Position numbers and translations under genes: made by a program. The notes beneath the pieces are model-generated. The model was not told the origin of the DNA, did no database searches, and was given only the letters and a program-made list of their open reading frames with translations. DNA of 64,000 bases from Enterovibrio calviensis DSM 14347. GTDB lineage: Bacteria > Pseudomonadota > Gammaproteobacteria > Enterobacterales > Vibrionaceae. Below, piece by piece: positions 57,384 to 64,000 of the stretch; within the stretch, counting starts at the first letter, position 1; every line of letters begins with the position of its first letter. The stretch spans positions 172,041-236,040 of the forward strand of contig NZ_JHZA01000012.1 of assembly GCF_000621165.1 (NCBI RefSeq), written 5' to 3'.

Positions 57384-58622
57384 TTACATCATTGACAGAG
57401 TCAGGAAGAAACCAGCAATGGTTGCACTCATCAGGTTAGAAAGCGTACCTGCTGCAACAGCTTTCATACCGAAGCGAGCGATGTCGTGACGACGTGTCGG
57501 TGCGATGCTGCCCAAGCCACCCAGTAGAATTGCTACTGAAGATAGGTTAGCGAAGCCACACAATGCGAACGAGATGATAGCAACAGTCTTCTCAGACAAT
57601 TCAGGAATCAACGGTGTGAAGTTCAAGTAAGCAACGAATTCGTTCACAACCAGTTTCTGACCGATGAAAGAACCAGCAAGGTCAGCTTCAGCCCAAGGAA
57701 CACCGATTAGGAATGCAAGCGGAGCAAAGACTTTACCTAGCAGCCACTCAAGGGTTAGACCTTCAATGCCAAACCAACCACCGATGCCACTTAGCATGCC
57801 ATTCACTAGCGCGATAAGACCGATGAAAGCAAGAAGCATAGCACCGATGTTTAGCGCAAGTTGCATACCTGATGATGCGCCGCCAGCAGCAGCATCGATA
57901 AGGTTTGCAGGCTTATCTTCTTCTTCGTCTGAATCTTTACCAAACTGCTCAACAGGTTGATCAGTTTCAGGTTTGATGATTTTCGCGAACAGTAGACCAC
58001 CAGGTGCCGCCATGAATGATGCTGCAATCAGGTATGAAAGAGGAACGCCCATTGCTGCGTAACCTGCTAGTACACCACCTGCTACAGATGCCATACCACC
58101 ACACATTACTGCGAACAGTTCTGATTGGGTCATTTTAGGAACGTAAGGACGAACAACCAATGGTGCTTCTGTTTGGCCAACGAAGATGTTCGCAGTCGCA
58201 GACATCGACTCAGCGTGTGAGGTGCCAAGTACTTTGCGTAGTGCGCCACCCAGAATGCGAATAACAAACTGCATTACGCCTAGGTAGTAAAGTACGCTGA
58301 TCAACGCAGAGAAGAAAACAACGGTTGGCAGAACTTGGAAAGCAAAGATAAAACCGATGCCATCTACTGAGAAGTTAACCAGGCTACCGAAAAGGAAACC
58401 GATACCATCTTTACCATAGTTGATAACATTTTGTACGGCATTTGCCATACCGTTCAGTAGGGTTTGGCCCCACGGAACAAAAAGGATAAATCCACCCAGG
58501 ATAAACTGGATAGCAAACGCACCACCAACGGTGCGAAGGTTGATTGCTTTGCGGTTGTCAGACAGAAGTACAGCGATTAACAGCAGTACAACCATCCCTA
58601 CAATGCTCATAATCAGGCTCAT
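57384..58622 (-). CDS. nupC: nucleoside transporter NupC (concentrative, CNT family)
   Basis: Inner-membrane nucleoside:cation symporter of 412 residues with about 8-10 hydrophobic helices. CNT signatures include [31 protein letters not shown] and the [12 protein letters not shown] segment near the C-terminus. I use the ATG at 58622, with AGGAA upstream; the longer open frame to 58718 has no export or membrane logic. Import of nucleosides fits the adjacent deo operon, which is on the same strand but separated by a terminator and 588 bases, so co-regulation would be through shared regulators, not one transcript. Confidence 0.96.
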   Translation of the reverse strand: MSLIMSIVGMVVLLLIAVLLSDNRKAINLRTVGGAFAIQFILGGFILFVPWGQTLLNGMANAVQNVINYGKDGIGFLFGSLVNFSVDGIGFIFAFQVLPTVVFFSALISVLYYLGVMQFVIRILGGALRKVLGTSHAESMSATANIFVGQTEAPLVVRPYVPKMTQSELFAVMCGGMASVAGGVLAGYAAMGVPLSYLIAASFMAAPGGLLFAKIIKPETDQPVEQFGKDSDEEEDKPANLIDAAAGGASSGMQLALNIGAMLLAFIGLIALVNGMLSGIGGWFGIEGLTLEWLLGKVFAPLAFLIGVPWAEADLAGSFIGQKLVVNEFVAYLNFTPLIPELSEKTVAIISFALCGFANLSSVAILLGGLGSIAPTRRHDIARFGMKAVAAGTLSNLMSATIAGFFLTLSMM

Positions 58623-58821
58623 AATATGGGTTCCTAAGAAAGTCTTGGCGTCTCGACAAATTGGGAGTGTTATTCCGGCGGCGATTATACTCACGGGACA
58701 CGCTGCAAAGGAATGCACGAGTCACGGTTTAAGTGAAAAATTCGGTGCAATTCACTCAAAAGAGTGATGTAGATCTATTTTTGTGACCTATGCACGACGC
58801 AAACGATTGGGCAAACGATGG

Positions 58822-59592
58822 CTATATCGTCCTAAACGCGAAACATGCTTCCGCATTTTGTGATGTTGCTTGAATAATTTCTTCGACATCGACACCTTTT
58901 ATTTCAGACAACGCTTTCGCAATCAGCGGTAATCGCTCTGGTAAATTAGGCTCCCCTTGAAACCCGAATATGGGCATATCCGGCGCATCAGTCTCCAACA
59001 CCATGGATGAAAGTGGCAATGCTTTAACCGCATTTCTGGTTTTATTTGCCCGTTCGTAAGTGATCGTTCCCCCTATTCCAAGCAAAAAACCACGTCGAAT
59101 GTAGTTAAGCCCTATTTGCTCACTGCCACTAAAAGCGTGCAAAATACCGTTTACCTTAGGAAATTCGTTAAGAATTTGTAGCAGTTCATTGTGCGCCTTT
59201 CGGCAATGTAAAATGACAGGTAGCTGGTATTTCTCGGCCAATGTCAGCTGCGCACGAAGAAACATTTTTTGTCTTTCGGGCTCTGGATTATCAATAGCAA
59301 AGTCTAAGCCACACTCTCCCACCGCAATACAACCGTCAGGTGCCTGAGAGAGAGCTTCATCAAGTGCTTTAATATCGTCTTCATGATGCGACGCCAACCA
59401 AACAGGGTGAAGCCCTAACGCGAAGGAAATACTGCGGTGCGAGTTGGCAAGACCAGCAACACGCTTCCAATTGCTAACCGCAACGGCAGGAACAATAAGA
59501 TGATGAACTCCGGCTTTTTGACTGCGAATAACCCATTCGTTAGCATCAGTATCAAAAGGCGGGAAATCGAAATGACAGTGCGTATCAATCAT
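58822..59592 (-). CDS. yjjV: TatD-family metal-dependent hydrolase YjjV
   Basis: Metal-dependent hydrolase of the TatD group, 256 residues, probably a DNase or tRNA-ester hydrolase type; the substrate is not proven. It has the metal-binding IDTHCHFD at the N-terminus, GECGLDFA, LHCRKAH, HAFSGS and ETDAPDMP. The position next to the deo genes matches E. coli yjjV. It is on the minus strand between prfC and nupC, with terminators on the prfC side. Confidence 0.9.
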   Translation of the reverse strand: MIDTHCHFDFPPFDTDANEWVIRSQKAGVHHLIVPAVAVSNWKRVAGLANSHRSISFALGLHPVWLASHHEDDIKALDEALSQAPDGCIAVGECGLDFAIDNPEPERQKMFLRAQLTLAEKYQLPVILHCRKAHNELLQILNEFPKVNGILHAFSGSEQIGLNYIRRGFLLGIGGTITYERANKTRNAVKALPLSSMVLETDAPDMPIFGFQGEPNLPERLPLIAKALSEIKGVDVEEIIQATSQNAEACFAFRTI

Positions 59593-59637
59593 ACTGAGCC
59601 CTTATCGCTATCTATTTAGCTTCGTTTCTAGCATACG

Positions 59638-59665
59638 AAAAAGCCGTCGAGTCCGACGGCTTTTC
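59638..59665. terminator. terminator between prfC and yjjV
   Basis: AAAAAGCCGTCG and CGACGGCTTTT form an 11-bp stem with an AGTC loop and T-runs both ways. It lies just after the prfC stop on the minus strand. Confidence 0.9.
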
Positions 59666-59693
59666 TTATGCGATACGTGTTCCTTCGTGAGAA

Positions 59694-61283
59694 TTAGTGC
59701 TCGCGAGTAGCGCGGAAACTCACATCTGGATGACGTTCTTGCGTCAGATTCAAGTTCACCATTGTTGGCGCGATATAACTGAGGTTATCACCACCATCAA
59801 GGGCAAGGTTAGTCTGATTCTTACGCTGGAAGTCTTCCAACTTCTTCGCATCAGAGCATTCAACCCAACGCGCAGTTGCCACGTTAATAGGTTCGTAAAT
59901 GGCTTCTACGTTGTATTCAGACTTCAAACGCGCAACAACCACATCAAACTGAAGCACACCTACCGCGCCGACAATCAGATCGTTAGAAATCAACGGACGG
60001 AATACCTGTACTGCGCCTTCTTCTGACAATTGCACCAGACCTTTCAGAAGTTGCTTCTGCTTTAGTGGATCGCGCAAACGAATACGACGGAACAATTCCG
60101 GTGCGAAATTAGGAATACCCGAGAACTTCAAATCTTCGCTTTGTGTGAAGGTATCACCAATTTGAATGGTGCCATGGTTGTGCAAACCGATAATGTCACC
60201 CGCGTACGCTTCCGCCGCACGTGAACGGTCACCCGCCATAAAGGTCACCGCATCAGAGATAGACACCATTTTACCCGTACGAACATGCTTCATTTTCATG
60301 CCTTGGGTGTACTTGCCTGACACGATACGCATAAACGCAATGCGGTCACGGTGCTTAGGATCCATGTTCGCTTGGATCTTAAACACGAAGCCGCTGAATT
60401 TCTCTTCACTTGATTCAACAGCACGCTCATGTGCTTGGCGAGCTAACGGCTTTGGCGCCCACTCAGTCAGGCCATCTAGCATATGGTCAACACCAAAGTT
60501 ACCTAATGCTGTACCGAAGAACACTGGCGTAAGCTCGCCGCTCAGGAATAGCTCCTGATCAAACTCGTGTGATGCTCCAATAACCAACTCAAGTTCATCA
60601 CGCAGTTGCAACGCAAGATCTTCACCAACAGCAGCATCAAGTTCTGGATTGTCTAATCCCTTAATGATGCGTTTTTCTTGGATGGTATGACCTTGACCGG
60701 TTTGGTACAAAATCGTCTCATCACGATGAATGTGGTAAACGCCCTTAAATTCTTTACCACAACCAATCGGCCAAGAAATTGGCGCACACGCTATCTTAAG
60801 TTCATTTTCAACTTCATCTAGCAATTCCATTGGATCACGAATATCACGGTCCAATTTGTTCATGAAGGTCACAATCGGCGTGTCGCGAAGACGGGTAACT
60901 TCCATGAGCTTACGTGTACGGTCTTCGACACCTTTCGCGGCATCAATAACCATCAAGCAAGAATCGACAGCAGTCAGCGTACGGTAAGTATCTTCCGAGA
61001 AGTCTTCGTGTCCCGGCGTATCCAACAGGTTTACTAAGCAATCATTATAAGGAAACTGCATGACAGATGTGGTGACAGAGATACCACGTTCTTTTTCCAT
61101 TTCCATCCAGTCAGATTTCGCATGCTGGTTAGAGCCACGACCTTTTACGGTACCGGCTTTTTGGAGTGCGTTTCCGAACAACAACACTTTTTCAGTGATG
61201 GTGGTTTTACCAGCATCTGGGTGCGAAATGATCGCAAACGTACGTCGTTTACCAACTTCTAGATGGAATGGTGAATTTGTCAT
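59694..61283 (-). CDS. prfC: peptide chain release factor 3
   Basis: Translational GTPase that recycles release factors RF1 and RF2 from the ribosome. It has 529 residues. GTPase motifs are [14 protein letters not shown] (G1), [16 protein letters not shown] (G3), and MNKLDRD (G4). C-terminal elongation-factor-like domains follow, including [13 protein letters not shown]. It is alone on the minus strand with the terminator at 59638 downstream and is divergent from the adhesin gene. Confidence 0.97.
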   Translation of the reverse strand: MTNSPFHLEVGKRRTFAIISHPDAGKTTITEKVLLFGNALQKAGTVKGRGSNQHAKSDWMEMEKERGISVTTSVMQFPYNDCLVNLLDTPGHEDFSEDTYRTLTAVDSCLMVIDAAKGVEDRTRKLMEVTRLRDTPIVTFMNKLDRDIRDPMELLDEVENELKIACAPISWPIGCGKEFKGVYHIHRDETILYQTGQGHTIQEKRIIKGLDNPELDAAVGEDLALQLRDELELVIGASHEFDQELFLSGELTPVFFGTALGNFGVDHMLDGLTEWAPKPLARQAHERAVESSEEKFSGFVFKIQANMDPKHRDRIAFMRIVSGKYTQGMKMKHVRTGKMVSISDAVTFMAGDRSRAAEAYAGDIIGLHNHGTIQIGDTFTQSEDLKFSGIPNFAPELFRRIRLRDPLKQKQLLKGLVQLSEEGAVQVFRPLISNDLIVGAVGVLQFDVVVARLKSEYNVEAIYEPINVATARWVECSDAKKLEDFQRKNQTNLALDGGDNLSYIAPTMVNLNLTQERHPDVSFRATREH

Positions 61284-61726
61284 GCTTAGGTTTTTCCGGG
61301 TTAGACAATCAACGAATAAAAGAGGAAGACTTTCGCCGTATTGTACATCAATTCAAATCGGCGGGTATTTTGTACGATCTAGCCACCAGACTCAACGGTT
61401 GACGAAAGAAACCCGCTTCTTTCCTTACTTTGAAATATGCAAGCTCCTCTCATTGCATATTGAAGCAAAGGCACTGTCCAGTATTTCGAGCACAATTCAA
61501 ACAACACCAAATTATTGACACCCATCGCACAAACATAAAAATTATCGAGTTTTCAAAAGCGTCAGAACGGTCAATAGTTAACCAAACTTTACAATTTGCG
61601 TCACTTTTTTGGCATTTTTGAGTAACAACAGCCTCCTCGCTGATTGCTTTGCATAGTAATATAGATGAAACTAATGTTTCGATTTAGATACACGCATTTA
61701 TTTAACTTGCTGCAGGAATAATATTC
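61284..61726. other. intergenic region between prfC and the adhesin gene
   Basis: 443 bases without a supportable gene. It should hold both divergent promoters. A short TGCAA/TTGCAT-type inverted sequence near 61438-61460 is the only structure I noticed. Confidence 0.4.
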
Positions 61727-64000
61727 ATGGATTCGATTATCACCAAGCAGGCTGCAAAAGTAGTTTCAGTAAACGGTAACGCACACGTCAAGATTAACGG
61801 TAAAGAGGTTCCTGTTACCGAGTTGGCGGAGCTACAATCCGGCACTGAGCTCCTCCTCCCCCCAGGCGCAGGCGCGCTTCTTCAATTGGAGGATGGATCT
61901 TTTATCCCTGTCGGTGATGTTGAATCAGAAAATGCATCAACAGATGCATTCGCTGTCGATGATGAGATCGCAGCACTTCAAGAATTACTCCTTAATGAAG
62001 ACTTTGACCCGACACAAGAATTAGAAGCCACGGCTGCGGGTAACTCACCAACCGGTTCTGGCTCACAAGCGCCGCAAGTTGAAACGCGAGTAGGTAATGA
62101 AACCGTTGCGCAAGCAGGGTTTGATACCCAGGGAGTTTCTCGAAGCTTTAATAATGCAGCAGTACTTAGGGAAGAAACGGACAGCTCAGCAGCAATACAA
62201 AGCAGTGATGAGACAGAAAGCACTGCAATCTTCACCTTAAGTTCGACCACTGAGGGTAATGACATTGTAGAAGGTGGAAAGATCACCTACACAGTCACCT
62301 TGGGAGCGGCCGCAAGTGAAGATATCACCATCACCCTAAGCAACGGGCAGACCATTACTATTGAAGCTGGCGAGCTATCAGGCTCTGTCGACGCTGATGT
62401 CCGACCAGATGATCTCTACTCTCAGAATGATGACGACATTACCGTGTCCATCGATAGCGTCTCAGAAAATGATTTTGACCAAGTTGAGCTTGTTGGCACC
62501 GTGACCAACAAAGTCGTAGATGATAACGATGCACCGACCTTAACTCTGGCTGGTGACACCAGTGTAGCTGAGGGTGAAAGTGCCAACTACACGTTAACCC
62601 TCTCGGATGCACCAACCGAAGCAATGACCGTTACCGTCGTAATTGGACACAAAACCACTGAAGATGGCGACATAGTTCCTGTTGAGAGAACATTCACGTT
62701 TGAACCAGGGCAGACAGAAGTGTCGTTTGATGTCGAGACTTTGGATGACGCATTCACTGAAACGGAAGACGAGGTTTTTACTGTTACCGTCACAGGTGCT
62801 GATGGTGGTGGTTTTGAAAACACCCCAGAGTTACCACCAGTTGTAGAAACCTCAATCACCGATGACCGCAGCACCGAGAACCCGGACGTCGACGAGGACG
62901 TGCGCCCTGATATCTTGATCACCGGCGGCGACACCGTCCGTGAGCAGGACAGCGACGCCAGCGACGCCAGCACCTACCTGACCTACACCGTCAGCCTCTC
63001 TGGCCCGGCAGCCGATGACATCACCGCCACCCTCGGCCTCGGCGGCACCGCCGGCGACGGCGACCGCGGTGGTATCCAGTATTTTGATTCCGTCACCAAC
63101 GCGTGGAAGGACTACAACGGCAGCATCACCCTGCCCGCTGACGGTAGCGACATTGCGCTGCGTGTGCTGGTCAAGGATGACGCGGAGAAGGAGAACAGCG
63201 AGACCGTCACCATCACCGCGACCACCACCAGCGATCTGGTGACCGGTAAGACCGGCTCCGCCTCCGGCACCATCACCGATGACCGCAGCACCGGGAACCC
63301 GGACGTTGACGAGGACGTGCGCCCTGATATCTTGATCACTGGCGGCGACACCGTCCGTGAGCAGGACAGCGACGCCAGCGACTCCAGCACCTACCTGACC
63401 TACACCGTCAGCCTCTCTGGTCCGGCAGCCGATGACATCACCGCCTCCCTCGGCCTCGGCGGCACCGCCGGCGACGGCGACCGCGGTGGTATCCAGTATT
63501 TTGATTCCGTCGCCAATGCGTGGAAGGACTACAACGGCAGCATCACCCTACCCGCTGACGGCAGCAACATTGCGCTGCGTGTGCTGGTCAAGGATGACGC
63601 GGAGAAGGAAAACAGCGAGACCGTCACCATCACCGCCTCAACCGACAGCGACTTGCTGACCGGCAAGGCCGATTCCGCCTCCGGCACCATCACCGATGAC
63701 CAGATCGGCGGCCCACCAGGCGTGGACGAAGAGGCCCCGAACCTGTTGGTGGAAAATGGCAACACCGTGACCGAAGCGGACGGCACCTTCCTCACCTACC
63801 AGGTCAAACTGAGTGGCCCGGCAGCAGAAGATGTCCTCACCTCCCTGGCACTGGGCAGCAACACCGCCAACGAAGCCACCGCAGACAGTGACTACATCAA
63901 CACCATCTGGGTACAGACCGGTGACGTCAACGCCCCCGGCAATGGCTGGGTGCAATACACTGGCAGCCTCACCCTGCCGAAGGACGGCTCGGCCATCAAT
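61727..64000 (+). CDS. LapA-type giant adhesin, N-terminal part (3' end outside window)
   Basis: Start of a large cell-surface repeat adhesin, open to the window end (758 codons visible). The N-terminal retention module (about 1-105) is followed by PTQELEATAAG, with TAAG at 102-105; in LapA-type adhesins this dialanine site is cut by the protease LapG when c-di-GMP is low. Acidic Ig-like or Calx-beta-like repeats begin near residue 170 (ITYTVTLGAAASEDITITLS) and from about residue 380 become 139-residue units (DDRSTENPDVDEDVRPDILI). An AGGA site precedes the ATG at 61727. Secretion would be by a type I system, which is not in the window. Functions in adhesion or biofilm are inferred from the family. 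Confidence 0.9.
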   Translation, partial: MDSIITKQAAKVVSVNGNAHVKINGKEVPVTELAELQSGTELLLPPGAGALLQLEDGSFIPVGDVESENASTDAFAVDDEIAALQELLLNEDFDPTQELEATAAGNSPTGSGSQAPQVETRVGNETVAQAGFDTQGVSRSFNNAAVLREETDSSAAIQSSDETESTAIFTLSSTTEGNDIVEGGKITYTVTLGAAASEDITITLSNGQTITIEAGELSGSVDADVRPDDLYSQNDDDITVSIDSVSENDFDQVELVGTVTNKVVDDNDAPTLTLAGDTSVAEGESANYTLTLSDAPTEAMTVTVVIGHKTTEDGDIVPVERTFTFEPGQTEVSFDVETLDDAFTETEDEVFTVTVTGADGGGFENTPELPPVVETSITDDRSTENPDVDEDVRPDILITGGDTVREQDSDASDASTYLTYTVSLSGPAADDITATLGLGGTAGDGDRGGIQYFDSVTNAWKDYNGSITLPADGSDIALRVLVKDDAEKENSETVTITATTTSDLVTGKTGSASGTITDDRSTGNPDVDEDVRPDILITGGDTVREQDSDASDSSTYLTYTVSLSGPAADDITASLGLGGTAGDGDRGGIQYFDSVANAWKDYNGSITLPADGSNIALRVLVKDDAEKENSETVTITASTDSDLLTGKADSASGTITDDQIGGPPGVDEEAPNLLVENGNTVTEADGTFLTYQVKLSGPAAEDVLTSLALGSNTANEATADSDYINTIWVQTGDVNAPGNGWVQYTGSLTLPKDGSAIN
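62861..63694 (+). repeat. 417-bp tandem repeats within the adhesin gene
   Basis: Two successive units, 62861-63277 and 63278-63694, are nearly identical at the DNA level and differ by scattered single bases. A third, divergent unit begins at 63695. The G+C content rises visibly at the first unit, compared with the preceding half of the gene. Confidence 0.9.

Noticed and set aside
58732..58756. AGTGAA/TTCACT inverted repeat upstream of nupC as a CRP or CytR site
   Set aside because: The spacing and half-site sequence do not match the CRP consensus, and CytR sites are too loose to assign by eye.
1..64000. tRNA, rRNA genes, CRISPR arrays and insertion sequences
   Set aside because: I saw no cloverleaf, no spaced direct-repeat array, and no transposase reading frame anywhere in the window.

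Overview
The window reads as chromosomal DNA of a gammaproteobacterium of the Vibrionaceae. This rests on the gene content and order (trpR/slt, ettA, radA, a large PilZ protein next to serB, then deoD-deoB-deoA-deoC, nupC, yjjV, prfC), on an Entner-Doudoroff gluconate block with GntR boxes, and on TATACCCAA-type palindromes between genes. The genus cannot be fixed from the sequence alone.

Left part (1-8888) is accessory DNA: the 3' portion of a type VI secretion VgrG with a very long C-terminal extension (a zincin HExxH site, coiled coils and a Het-C-like histidine-rich helix). It is followed by a run of short lipoprotein, membrane or secreted genes in the same direction that look like immunity or accessory genes. 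Two of these appear broken by frameshifts or a stop.

From 9236 to 21007 lies a catabolic island. Two DhaR-like regulators precede, in map order, glycerol dehydrogenase (gldA), a fused ATP-type dihydroxyacetone kinase, a CoA-transferase, an acyl-CoA dehydrogenase and an MFS carrier, all on the minus strand. A nitroreductase-like gene is divergent from the MFS gene. From 21205 to 26919 is a gluconate regulon: gntR, edd-gntK, a GntP-family permease and eda, with clear GntR operators at both promoters. A 7-alpha-hydroxysteroid dehydrogenase-like gene, an SRPBCC protein and an intracellular PHA depolymerase follow.

From 30140 to 36715 four overlapping genes form a signalling operon: a lipoprotein joining a TRAP-type and an ABC-type solute-binding domain, a hybrid-like histidine kinase, a single-domain response regulator, and an Hpt-REC-REC-GGDEF diguanylate cyclase. 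Two spondin-domain secreted proteins follow. From 38724 to 61283 is mostly core housekeeping sequence: yjjX, trpR, slt, ettA, a PilZ protein, an M23 peptidase, radA, plzC, serB, ytjB, the deo operon, nupC, yjjV and prfC.

The right edge (61727-64000) is the start of a giant LapA-type adhesin with a probable LapG cleavage site. Its 417-bp repeats are much richer in G+C than the N-terminal part of the gene. With the diguanylate cyclase and two PilZ proteins, the window carries several c-di-GMP and adhesion functions, though a direct link between them is inference.
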